Shown in pieces: positions 44,319-52,092 of a stretch of DNA of 64,000 nucleotides. The first letter of the stretch is position 1. Each line of letters begins with the position of its first letter. The position numbers and the translations under genes are program-made. Source of the DNA: JABDIY01 sp963803845. GTDB taxonomy: Bacteria; Actinomycetota; Acidimicrobiia; Acidimicrobiales; SZUA-35. Under the pieces are notes generated by a model. That model ran no database searches. It had not been told where the DNA came from and saw only the letters and a list, made by a program, of their open reading frames with translations. The DNA lies in NCBI GenBank assembly GCA_963803845.1, contig CAWDNZ010000004.1:248001-312000 (forward strand). The letters are read 5' to 3'.

Positions 44319-45206
44319 ATGAACATGCGGCCACTCCCCCAGCTCTCGGTCCAACAACTCTCTTATCTCGTAGCCGTTTCCGATCAGCCAACCTGGGCTG
44401 CCGCTGCCGCGGATCTGCACGTCACACCTTCCGCCCTCTCCCAAGGCGTAGCCGAGCTGGAACGCCGCTTGGGCATCCAACTCTTCGTTCGGGACGGGCG
44501 GCGGCGCCTTCCTCGGCCCGAGGCGTCTCCCGTGTTCGACTACGCCCGCTCGGTTGTGGTGCAGACCGAGGATCTCATCAACTGGACCAGCACCCGATTG
44601 GCGGGACGGACCGGCCGGCTACGGGTGGGCATGATCGACGTAGCGGCCATTCACCACTTCCCGGACCACCTGCGTCGTTTCACTGCCGAGCGGGTCGACC
44701 TCTCGCTGGAACTCTCGGTAGCGCCGTCGTCGGATCTTGTGCGACGTGTCACTGCTGGCGACCTCGACCTTGCCATCGTGGTGGCAACACCAACGCCACT
44801 CCCCGGGCTCGATGTGGTCCCGTTGATTTCTGAACCCCTGGCCATCTACCGACCGCCCGGCCCCAAACCGCGGGGCGGACCGGCCACTTGGGGTCCCTGG
44901 ATCGCATTCCCAGCCGGATCTCACACCCGCTCGCTGATCGCAACGGCGCTGGCCGACCTGGGCTCGGCGTACACGGTGGTGACCGAGTCACACCAACCCG
45001 AAGTGATGCTGCAGATGGTGCGCCTGGGTATGGGCTGGACCGTGCTCCCTGTGAGCCAGGCCGAAGGCGGACCTGACCCGCTGATCCGAGCCTGGAAACG
45101 CCCGCTCCTCGAACGGCGCCTTATCGCCGTGCAACGAACAGACCGGCTAGACCATCCAGCCGCCGACGCACTGCGCGACCTGCTCTCAGTAGGATCGAGA
45201 CCATGA
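44319..45206 (+). CDS. LysR-family transcriptional regulator
   Basis: A 295-residue protein: N-terminal winged helix (VQQLSYLVAVSDQPTWAAAA, HVTPSALSQGVAELERRLG) and a ligand-binding domain starting LRVGMIDVAAIHHFPDH. The helix-turn-helix wording TPSALSQGVAELERRLGIQLF is standard for LysR. It may control ino1, from which it is divergent, or the gene downstream. ATGs at 44319 and 44325 both follow GAAGGG; the second has better spacing. Its stop overlaps an 11-codon frame (ATGA) that leads into the next gene. Confidence 0.92.
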   Translation: MNMRPLPQLSVQQLSYLVAVSDQPTWAAAAADLHVTPSALSQGVAELERRLGIQLFVRDGRRRLPRPEASPVFDYARSVVVQTEDLINWTSTRLAGRTGRLRVGMIDVAAIHHFPDHLRRFTAERVDLSLELSVAPSSDLVRRVTAGDLDLAIVVATPTPLPGLDVVPLISEPLAIYRPPGPKPRGGPATWGPWIAFPAGSHTRSLIATALADLGSAYTVVTESHQPEVMLQMVRLGMGWTVLPVSQAEGGPDPLIRAWKRPLLERRLIAVQRTDRLDHPAADALRDLLSVGSRP

Positions 45207-45238
45207 CGGAGCGCAGTGAATTGGGGACGAAGTCATGA
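45203..45238 (+). CDS. 11-codon frame bridging two genes by ATGA overlaps
   Basis: ATG at 45203 shares ATGA with the LysR stop; the frame reads MTERSELGTKS and stops with a TGA that shares ATGA with the ATG of the next gene at 45235. Such chained overlaps suggest ribosome hand-over from the regulator to the downstream gene. Whether the peptide has any function cannot be told; chance is not excluded. Confidence 0.35.
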   Translation: MTERSELGTKS

Positions 45239-46146
45239 AAATTGGTACCACGTTTCCCATCGAATCCGTCGACCTCACGCCTCTCACGAAATTGGTTTTC
45301 CCACTTTGGGGCCAGTGGGATTCGCTGAGGTTCGCAGCCGACGGCACGCTCCTCAACGGCATGACCGGAGACGAGATCCCTCACTTCCACCTGGTCGACG
45401 GGCAACACAGGAAGGCGGGATCCACCTACGCCGTCATCGTCTCGGAGATGGACCCGGACCGGGCCGATGACCCACCGCGGGCGTATGCCCTCTTCGCCCG
45501 TCTCGAGAAGGACGACCGCCACAATCTTGGAATGTCGGTGCTCCCAGAGAAGGATCACCCGTCCCGATACTCGGGCTCAGGCCAGCTCGAGAAACGCGCG
45601 TGGCCGAAAGGCGAAGGCAAAGCGACTATCACCCACTCGCATCTACCGTCCAATCTCTTGGTGCGTTTTTCGGTGGGCACCGAGATCGAGATTGAAGGCC
45701 GCTTCGACACTGCGGTGCTCCAACCCGGCGAAGGTGGACAACTTGCACATGGCACCTGGTGTGCCGGTCGCTTCGGCGGCATCGGATCCATCGACGTTCA
45801 ACAGACGAGCGACGACTGGCGGGACGTCACCGTCGACGTCTCGCTCACGGGGCGGGGGATCTTTCGGCCACTGGTTTTCATCTTTTCGCCCGTGTTGCGG
45901 CGCTTGGCGAAGTCCGTCCTTAACGACATGCAAGCTGACTTCACCGGCGAGTTCCCCAACCTTCACCTCGACCTCGCCGACATCGCCGCAGCTACAACTA
46001 CTGATAACGACGCTCGGCTGTTTGTGCATCGACTTCTCTGGGAGGAAGGCTTTTCCGACGCCGCATTCCTCCCCCGCTCCGCCGTCAGCGAAGAGGTCCA
46101 AGCCGCGCTCACCCAACGATTCCAGGACATTGCGAACGAGCGATAG
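45235..46146 (+). CDS. Protein of unknown function, possibly lipid- or ligand-binding
   Basis: A 303-residue protein without a signal peptide. It has beta-rich regions (LTPLTKLVFPLWGQWDSLRF, LVRFSVGTEIEIEGRFDTAV) and one moderately hydrophobic segment (PLVFIFSPVLRRLAKSVLND, about 215-235), then a charged helical tail. No domain was recognised; a START/SRPBCC-like ligand-binding fold is a guess only. It is translationally coupled to the LysR gene through an 11-codon frame, so the two likely work together. Confidence 0.6.
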   Translation: MKIGTTFPIESVDLTPLTKLVFPLWGQWDSLRFAADGTLLNGMTGDEIPHFHLVDGQHRKAGSTYAVIVSEMDPDRADDPPRAYALFARLEKDDRHNLGMSVLPEKDHPSRYSGSGQLEKRAWPKGEGKATITHSHLPSNLLVRFSVGTEIEIEGRFDTAVLQPGEGGQLAHGTWCAGRFGGIGSIDVQQTSDDWRDVTVDVSLTGRGIFRPLVFIFSPVLRRLAKSVLNDMQADFTGEFPNLHLDLADIAAATTTDNDARLFVHRLLWEEGFSDAAFLPRSAVSEEVQAALTQRFQDIANER

Positions 46147-46379
46147 GCGCCGATCCGGCCGCCCTATTGAAGCGGGATGACGGAAGCATCGTTTGGGGCG
46201 GGGGCCGAGGATGCGGCGTTGCGATTCCTCGATTGCGACGTCGTTGATGCTGGCCTCACCGCGTTGCATGGGGCCCAAGCTTTGGTCATCACCCTTTGGA
46301 TCATGCAAATCCCCGGGATCAGATCTACCTCAGTACTCGGCGAGTCCAGAGTGTCTCTGGGCGGCGGTAGACCTGACCT

Positions 46380-47315
46380 CTAGAGCTGGTCGGCGGCGAG
46401 GATGGCGGCCCCGACCACGCCGGCGTCGTCCAGGCGTTCGGCCAGTTTCAGTTCGCACACGCTGGAGCCAAAGCCCCCGAAGGCCGTGGACTCGGAGATC
46501 TGCTGGAGGAAGTCCTTACCCAGTCGATCCACCACACCCCCGCCCATAACCACAAGGGGAAGATCGAGAAGGGTTGCCATGGATCCGATTCCAATGGCCA
46601 AGGCCTCTACTGCACCGGCGATCAACTCCGCTGTTACAGAGTCCCCGCTGGCCAACGCTTTGGCGATATGGCTGGATTTGATGCGGCCTTTCTGTGCCAG
46701 CCTCACCAACTCATTCTCGGTTCCGGAAGCGTGTAGCCGTCGGGCCTCTCGCTCCAAGCCGGCGCGGCCGGCGTAGGCCTCCAGGTGGCCACGCTCGCCG
46801 CATCCGCAGATGCGGCCGCCGGAATGGGTGGTGACGTGGCCGATTTCGCCCGCCATTCCCCGGGCTCCTGCCACCAGCCGATTATCGATGATCAAACCGC
46901 CGCCAACACCGGTCCCAACGAAAACTCCGGCCATGGCCGTGGTGCCTTGTCCAGCCCCTACCCGGTGCTCAGCCAGCGTGCCAACGTTGACGTCGTTGCC
47001 CACCGCTACGGGCCGGCCCAGACGTTTGGTCAGAATGGCAACCACATCTACCGGCGAGTCCCACCCGTTGATGTTGGGGCAACGGGTGACCATTCCCTCG
47101 GCGGTGACCAGACCCGGCACACCGATTCCGATGGCCGGCGCCGTGCGATCAGGATCCAATTCTTCAATGACCTCGGCAACAGCATCCAGCACGTCGCTGG
47201 GACCGGTGGACGGAGTCGAGCGTTTCACGCGTTTCTTGGACCTGCCGGTTTCGGGATTTACGAAACGAGCCAGAATCTTGGTCCCGCCGAGGTCAACTCC
47301 CACCAGATCAGACAC
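46380..47315 (-). CDS. ROK-family sugar kinase, glucokinase-like
   Basis: A 311-residue ROK protein starting with GTG: phosphate loop VGVDLGGTKILARFV, the sugar-binding GNDVNVGTLAEH, EIGHVTTHSGG and the zinc motif ICGCGERGHLEAYA. These mark a glucokinase-type kinase that phosphorylates glucose with ATP; the loop of polyphosphate glucokinase is not seen. It is 26 bases after a small gene on the same strand, probably in one transcript. The 233-base gap on its 3' side (46147-46379) holds nothing recognisable. Confidence 0.9.
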   Translation of the reverse strand: MSDLVGVDLGGTKILARFVNPETGRSKKRVKRSTPSTGPSDVLDAVAEVIEELDPDRTAPAIGIGVPGLVTAEGMVTRCPNINGWDSPVDVVAILTKRLGRPVAVGNDVNVGTLAEHRVGAGQGTTAMAGVFVGTGVGGGLIIDNRLVAGARGMAGEIGHVTTHSGGRICGCGERGHLEAYAGRAGLEREARRLHASGTENELVRLAQKGRIKSSHIAKALASGDSVTAELIAGAVEALAIGIGSMATLLDLPLVVMGGGVVDRLGKDFLQQISESTAFGGFGSSVCELKLAERLDDAGVVGAAILAADQL

Positions 47316-47341
47316 AGCTATTCAACTTTCGAATGGACGGA

Positions 47342-47659
47342 CTAGTTGCGAGGACGCCGAGGGTCTTCCGAGGGAGGCCGACCGGCACCGGCTTCTTCAA
47401 CTACATCGCCCAGATCCCAATCGAGCTTGATCAATTCTCGTTCGGCATCCCGGTTGACCCGCATTTTGTTCCGGTTGAACTGCGGGTCGTGACGGGGAAT
47501 GAGCAGGAGACGAGCGTTGACCCGGCTTCGGAATGATTCGATGAGAGCGGGGTCGCCGTAGTTGGCCCGAAGGTCCCAGTGAGGGGCCACTGGACCCAAA
47601 TAGGTGATGACCGCGTAGGCCACCGGCTCAGAAATCTCCACTACGCCGACGTCTGTCAT
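47342..47659 (-). CDS. Small protein of unknown function upstream of the ROK kinase
   Basis: A 105-residue protein starting MTDVGVVEISEP. It has a beta-alpha pattern (VAYAVITYLGPVAPHWDLRANYGD, FRSRVNARLLLIPRHDPQFN) and a charged tail. No signal peptide, no domain recognised. It lies before the ROK gene on the same strand and is divergent from whiB. Confidence 0.55.
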   Translation of the reverse strand: MTDVGVVEISEPVAYAVITYLGPVAPHWDLRANYGDPALIESFRSRVNARLLLIPRHDPQFNRNKMRVNRDAERELIKLDWDLGDVVEEAGAGRPPSEDPRRPRN

Positions 47660-47791
47660 TCTCCCAGCCTAGCGACGGGTGAGAGAGGACGAGCGGCGCC
47701 GACCTCACCGTTATTGGGTGTTTTTGGTGGAAATCACCTAAGATGGGGAGGGAGTTGGAACCATCTCGACCTCTGGAGCGTCTGTAACACC

Positions 47792-48079
47792 ATGGAAAAC
47801 AACTGGATGGCAACCGGCAACTGCAACAATCACCCGCCCTCGGTGTTCTTCCCGAGCGACGGCGTTGGCGTTGAAGCTGCCAAGAAGATCTGTGCTTCCT
47901 GCCCAGTCAAGGATCCTTGCCTCGACCACGCTCTCAACATGCGCATCGATCATGGCGTGTGGGGCGGAGCTTCCGAACGTCAGCGGCGCCGGATTCTCAA
48001 GAGCCGGCGCGTTGCTGCTCGCGCCGCCCGTGCTGCCGCCGAATCCCATGCAGAGACTTCTGTAGAAATCCGGCTCTAG
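47792..48079 (+). CDS. WhiB-family Fe-S transcription factor
   Basis: A 95-residue WhiB/Wbl protein with four cluster-binding Cys at 11, 34, 37 and 43 (GNCNNH; ICASCPVKDPC), the turn motif GVWGG (55-59) and a basic tail. These iron-sulfur proteins bind sigma factor region 4 and control development or stress response in actinobacteria only. ATG 47792 is chosen; the frame upstream is not WhiB-like. The gene is monocistronic, followed by the family B' of inverted-end repeats before a convergent gene. Confidence 0.92.
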   Translation: MENNWMATGNCNNHPPSVFFPSDGVGVEAAKKICASCPVKDPCLDHALNMRIDHGVWGGASERQRRRILKSRRVAARAARAAAESHAETSVEIRL

Positions 48080-48151
48080 ACAACCACCGGAGCAAAATCT
48101 AGGTTGCCGTCTTAGGCTCCGGCTCGCCGTTCACCTGCGCGCTACCCCCAA

Positions 48152-48255
48152 CTGCAGTCACCCACTACCACTGAGCGGGCGTCACTGACTGCAGGTAACT
48201 CGCACCCTGCAACTGCAGTCACCCACTACCACTGAGCGGGCGTCACTGACTGCAG
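48152..48255. repeat. Two tandem copies of a 43-bp inverted-end repeat (same ends as 252-360, new core)
   Basis: Copies at 48152-48194 and 48213-48255 start CTGCAGTCA and end TGACTGCAG, as in the pair at the window start, with the same length of 43 bases and a different 25-base core (CCCACTACC...CGTCAC). They are 61 bases apart, the earlier pair 60. They lie in the gap between whiB and the convergent small gene. Confidence 0.85.
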
Positions 48256-48264
48256 ATCGCCGCA

Positions 48265-48501
48265 CTAATCGGCGTCGTGTTCCACGATTGGGAACGAGAA
48301 GGGGTTGTCTACCTCGAGGGTGAAGGGTGCTGCGATCTGGGGCCCATTGGCCGCCAAGGCTTCGAGGAAGCCAGCTGGCGGTTCGACCGGCGGCAAACTA
48401 GCCAGAAGCATGGAGATCTGGGCTTCCCACGGCTCTTCCGAACCGCCAGACCAATCTATGTTGAGCCCGGGGCGGGGCCCCAGCACCTCATCACTAGGCA
48501 T
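48265..48501 (-). CDS. Small protein cotranscribed with the sigma factor
   Basis: A 78-residue protein. GGAGGA five bases before ATG 48501 makes a strong start, and it overlaps the sigma gene by 8 bases. It is acidic and Pro-rich (SLPPVEPPAGFLEAL, FTLEVDNPFSFPIVEHDAD) and has no Cys or His cluster, so it is not a zinc-binding anti-sigma factor of the RseA type. Its position suggests a role in controlling the sigma factor, but this is inference. Confidence 0.62.
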   Translation of the reverse strand: MPSDEVLGPRPGLNIDWSGGSEEPWEAQISMLLASLPPVEPPAGFLEALAANGPQIAAPFTLEVDNPFSFPIVEHDAD

Positions 48502-49081
48502 CGACTTCCTCCAGTACTAGCGCCGCTCGAAGAGCCGCTCGTCCTCGGTGAATCCGACTTCGTACCGTTCCGAGAGGGATGTCGAGCGCATCGGCGATCT
48601 CCTCATAGGTGAATCCCACGACGTCCTTCAAAACCACCGGGACCCGGTAGTCCGTACTGAGGTCATTGAGAAGATGCTGCAGGTGCTCGGGCAGTTCGTT
48701 CTGGGCCGACTCGAAGTCTGCACCCGGCGAACCGACCAACACCCGGTCGGGATCATCTGGCAATGCCACCGTTGGACGACGATTCAGTTTGCGAACTCGA
48801 TCCAAGAACGCATTGGTAGTGATTCGGCTCAGCCAGCCCTCGATATTGCCGGGCTGATAGTTGGCCAGCCCACGCTGCACGCGAAGCAAGACATCTTGAA
48901 CAACATCTTGAGCATCATGATGGTTACCGGTGAGCCGGTAGGCCAGCCCATACAGAAACCGTCCGTGATCCTTTGCGACTTCTTCCCACGAGGGGATTGC
49001 AGTGACTTCAGACAGCTTTATCAGACTCCGATTCAGATCCGGCTTCCAGGCCTTCCTTGAATTCCTTCTGGGCCCGACCAA
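48494..49081 (-). CDS. ECF sigma factor, SigE-like
   Basis: The protein has sigma region 2 (FLYGLAYRLTGNHHDAQDVVQDVLLRV, with EGWLSRITTNAFLDRVR) and region 4 (YRVPVVLKDVVGFTYEEIADALDIPLGTVRSRIHRGRAAL). These are closest in memory to the SigE group. The start is unclear: the first in-frame start codon is a TTG at 49081 inside tatA; no ATG or GTG follows before region 2. Together with tatA before it and a small gene after it, the layout recalls the sigE-rseA-htrA-tatB cluster of mycobacteria in altered order. Confidence 0.88.
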   Translation of the reverse strand: MVGPRRNSRKAWKPDLNRSLIKLSEVTAIPSWEEVAKDHGRFLYGLAYRLTGNHHDAQDVVQDVLLRVQRGLANYQPGNIEGWLSRITTNAFLDRVRKLNRRPTVALPDDPDRVLVGSPGADFESAQNELPEHLQHLLNDLSTDYRVPVVLKDVVGFTYEEIADALDIPLGTVRSRIHRGRAALRAALVLEEVDA

Positions 49082-49175
49082 GGTTCTTGGCGAGCTGGGG
49101 GATCTTGGCGCCGCCGAATAACAGCAGAACTACGGCCAAGATAATGATGAGTTCCCAACCACCGGGGGTTTTCAT
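49008..49175 (-). CDS. tatA: Sec-independent translocase subunit TatA
   Basis: A 55-residue protein read from ATG 49175 with AAGGAG nine bases before it. It starts MKTPGGWELIIILAVVLLLFGGAKIP, a single helix followed by the FGGAKIPQLAKNLG hinge and an amphipathic helix, then an acidic tail (AGSESESDKAV). These are the TatA/E hallmarks. It forms the Tat pore with TatC. Its 3' end overlaps the long-frame start of the sigma gene. It is too short to be seen in long-frame listings. Confidence 0.9.
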   Translation of the reverse strand: MKTPGGWELIIILAVVLLLFGGAKIPQLAKNLGRAQKEFKEGLEAGSESESDKAV

Positions 49176-49296
49176 GCGAGCAGGCTCCTTAAAGAGGTGT
49201 TCTCACACTGTACACCCGGGCGGGCGACCGCCGCAGGTCGGCTGACGGTAGCCAGACCCGCTGCGGGAGGGCGCAGGCCTCGTGACGAGGGTGCTT

Positions 49297-49584
49297 TTAA
49301 GCGGTTTCGCCCGTGAGGGCGATCACGCGTGCGGCGCGTTCCTGGGCCCGCTGGCGGCGGATCCGGCGACGCTCGCGCTCGCTCATCCCACCCCAGATAC
49401 CGAACTTCTCGCCGTTGGCGAGGGCATATTCGAGGCAGTCATCCCGTACAACACAACCCCGGCAGACCTCTTTAGCCTCCCGTGTCGATGCGCCCCGTTC
49501 GGGAAAGAAGAGGTCAGGGTCGACACCGAGGCAGTTTGCGGATGTCTGCCAGGACGTGTCGATCATGATTTGTTTACGAGCCAT
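49297..49584 (-). CDS. WhiB-family Fe-S transcription factor, second copy
   Basis: A 95-residue Wbl protein: Cys at 18, 41, 44 and 50 (ANCLGVD; EVCRGCVVRDDC), GIWGG motif (62-66) and basic tail. It resembles the WhiB1/WblE group more than the first copy by the MSERERRRIRRQ ending, though assignment to a subgroup needs alignment. AAGGAAAACGGAAT precedes the ATG. A long upstream region (49585-49953) with a palindrome is likely its promoter. Confidence 0.92.
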   Translation of the reverse strand: MARKQIMIDTSWQTSANCLGVDPDLFFPERGASTREAKEVCRGCVVRDDCLEYALANGEKFGIWGGMSERERRRIRRQRAQERAARVIALTGETA

Positions 49585-49953
49585 ATTCCGTTTTCCTTTT
49601 TCGCCCTAGATATTTTGACGGCGGGTTGAGTTCGGTCATGGAACAAACGGCAGAGAGCGCCAGGTGTGCACACGCGAGGGAAAGACAAGCATCAATCCCC
49701 CACCAGGCACGAGTGAGGCGCTACGCTCACTGTTGCTTGCTCCGGTGTAATTACAACACTGTCATCCTGTGTTGGCAACCCCGCAAGGCCCTTAATTTCA
49801 ACGTTTTGTCAATAATTTACGATTTCAGACCCCAAATCGCGACTGACCGCGCACCTGCTACCACAAGGAGTAGTTGCCACCGGCAACAACTCCGCGGGCG
49901 GCGTTGTTCGCCGCGTCGTTGCACCAAACCCGTATCTGGACGGTTACCGCCTG
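49585..49953. other. 369-base gap holding the second whiB promoter region and the VWA gene end
   Basis: AT-rich near 49790-49830, with TTGACA on the minus strand of the whiB promoter side. A perfect palindrome TGTAATTACA lies at 49746-49755 and CAACAC-N9-GTGTTG at 49754-49774. On the other side GTTGCC-ACC-GGCAAC (49873-49887) can form a hairpin just after the VWA gene end and may be its terminator. No gene seen. Confidence 0.5.
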
Positions 49954-51969
49954 CTACAGGCGCTGATTCTTGCCCTTGAGGAAGTCCTGCAGGATGTAGG
50001 AGCCCAAGTTGTAGGGGTTGGTGTGCAGAACCCGGCCCTTGTTGATGTGAGCCATGGTGTTGACGAAATTCACCATGGCGGGGGAATCCCCCAACATGAA
50101 CGTGTTGATCCGGATCCCCGATTTGGTGCACCGCACCACTTCTTTGAGCGCCGCCCGTTCTGGAACTTCGGTATAGGGATAGGTGAAATGGGACTGACCG
50201 GTTTCATCGGTGTAGGCCGTCGGTTCGCCATCGGTCACGCACAAGATCTGCTTGGTGCCCGATTGTGCGGCCAGCATCCGGCGAGCCAAGAACAACGCAT
50301 AGGCCAGATTGGTGCCCTGAGAGTGGGGTGACTCGAGGGTGGGCAGAAGGCGGCCGGGAACCTCTCGGGCGGCGTAGTTGAAGGCCACCAACCCGAAGTA
50401 GTCCTTCGGGAACTGGCCCGTGATGAGGCTCTGAAGCGCCAACGCCACCTTCTTGGCCGGCACGAAACGGCCCTCCCACACCATGGAATAGCTGATGTCC
50501 AACAACAACACCGTGGAACTGGCTACGGATTGTTCGGTTTGCTCGATTTCGAAGTCGTTCGGATCCAACCGCACGGGCATTCCCCCGCCGCCTCGACGAA
50601 CCGCGTTGCCGATGGTCTTTTCGATGTGAAGGTTGAACGGATCGCCATACTCATATGGCTTGGTCTGGAAGCTGCGCTCATGGCCGATGCCAACGTGATC
50701 AACGTCGTGCCCACCGAGCATTCCCGAGTCGAGATCGGAGAAGATCTCCTTCAGAGCCTTCTGACCAAGCTTGCGGACCCCCCGAGCCGTGAGTTCCATG
50801 CGCCCACCCTCGGTATGAATCAGCCCGGCATCCTCCAGATCCCGGGTCATACCGGCCATCCGCTCCATCGAGTCCGCCGCCGCATCGCCCAGCAGGTCTC
50901 GGAGGCCCTTCATGTCCAGTTCAGAGAGCTGGCGCGGATCGTTCACCCCTCGCATGAAGTCTTGCAGCCGCTGCGCCGCCCCCATTTGGCGCATCGTGTT
51001 CTGGGCCTCGCCGAAACCCAGGGGCATGCTGCCAGTCATCTGATAGCCCTCGCCCCAGCCAGCATCGGGCATGGCGCCTTGAAGATTCTGGGTGAGGCGT
51101 CGCATCTCGTCGGCCAGACCCATGTCTTGGAGTAGGTTCTCCATCATCTGGCGCAGCTGGTCCTGCTGTTCGGGCGACATGGAGTTGAACATCGCCTCCG
51201 CCGCCGCCATCTGCTGAGCCAACTGTTCCAACAGTTCATCCAGGGTCTCGGGTTTGCCGGGGAAGAAGTCGCCGAATTCGTCCATGAATGCGGCGAAGTC
51301 CGGCTCGATCCCCATCTCCCGTTGTTCGAGCATGTCGTTCAGCGCATTCATCATCGCCTTCTGACGCTCCAGGTCTTCCGGCGACATGTTTTGGATGGAC
51401 TCCGACGTCTGATCGAAAGCGTTGTTCACCATTTCCTGCCGCAGCTTGTTCAGCAGGTCTTCGAACTGCTCCTGGGCCTCGTTGCTCTCGAACTCGTAGT
51501 TCTGCAAGCCCTGGACACGGTTGGCGAGGTCGTCGGCCAATATGTCCAGTTGGAGTTGCTTCGCCGAGGTGGCCTCCTTCGCAAGATCAGCATTGCGCCG
51601 ATCCAGCTCCGTGGAGGCGGGATCGTGCATCTGCATGTCAGCCAGCATCTGACGGTCCTCGAGACCCTGCTGCTCCCGGTCCACGATCTGATCCAGCGCC
51701 TCTGCGATCTCGGCATAGACACCGCCAAGGTCACCAGATTCCAACAGCTCCTGCCGTTTGGCCTCCAGCTCCTCCAGGATCTCCTGGAGTCCCATGATTC
51801 GTTCGCCGTTCCGATCTTCCAGGCCCTGTTCCATCATGCGTTGCAAGGCCGACAGCGGATCCCCGTTATAGGCCAGCTGGTCGGTCATCTCGCCAAGAAG
51901 GTCGAGCGCATCCAGATCAAAGCCCGTTTGTGAACCGTCCCACCGTGAGTACCGAAATCGGTTCGCCAT
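49954..51969 (-). CDS. VWA-domain protein paired with a MoxR-type ATPase
   Basis: Read from ATG 51969 (MANRFRYSRWDGS) the protein is 671 residues. The first 400 residues are a Met-Gln-Leu-Glu-rich coiled-coil-like region (DLLNKLRQEMVNNAFDQT). The C-terminal 180 residues form a von Willebrand A domain with the MIDAS DISYSM and later TDGEPTAY. A MoxR/magnesium chelatase-type ATPase starts 124 bases away on the other strand. MoxR-VWA pairs act together in metal insertion or protein remodelling. The partner of the coiled coil is unknown. Confidence 0.9.
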   Translation of the reverse strand: MANRFRYSRWDGSQTGFDLDALDLLGEMTDQLAYNGDPLSALQRMMEQGLEDRNGERIMGLQEILEELEAKRQELLESGDLGGVYAEIAEALDQIVDREQQGLEDRQMLADMQMHDPASTELDRRNADLAKEATSAKQLQLDILADDLANRVQGLQNYEFESNEAQEQFEDLLNKLRQEMVNNAFDQTSESIQNMSPEDLERQKAMMNALNDMLEQREMGIEPDFAAFMDEFGDFFPGKPETLDELLEQLAQQMAAAEAMFNSMSPEQQDQLRQMMENLLQDMGLADEMRRLTQNLQGAMPDAGWGEGYQMTGSMPLGFGEAQNTMRQMGAAQRLQDFMRGVNDPRQLSELDMKGLRDLLGDAAADSMERMAGMTRDLEDAGLIHTEGGRMELTARGVRKLGQKALKEIFSDLDSGMLGGHDVDHVGIGHERSFQTKPYEYGDPFNLHIEKTIGNAVRRGGGGMPVRLDPNDFEIEQTEQSVASSTVLLLDISYSMVWEGRFVPAKKVALALQSLITGQFPKDYFGLVAFNYAAREVPGRLLPTLESPHSQGTNLAYALFLARRMLAAQSGTKQILCVTDGEPTAYTDETGQSHFTYPYTEVPERAALKEVVRCTKSGIRINTFMLGDSPAMVNFVNTMAHINKGRVLHTNPYNLGSYILQDFLKGKNQRL

Positions 51970-52092
51970 GAGGACCAGCGTAATGCCGGCGAACAATGGG
52001 CGGAGAGTCGGCCAAGCACTGCGGTGCCGCTCCATCGTTGCCTCGGGGCCGACTCTTCATCAGCGGACGCACGGCGTTATGGTCAGGGCCAT

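Noticed and set aside
46177..46383. 68-codon frame in the gap between the unknown gene and the ROK kinase
   Set aside because: No ribosome site, no recognisable pattern, and it overlaps the ROK gene end; treated as chance.
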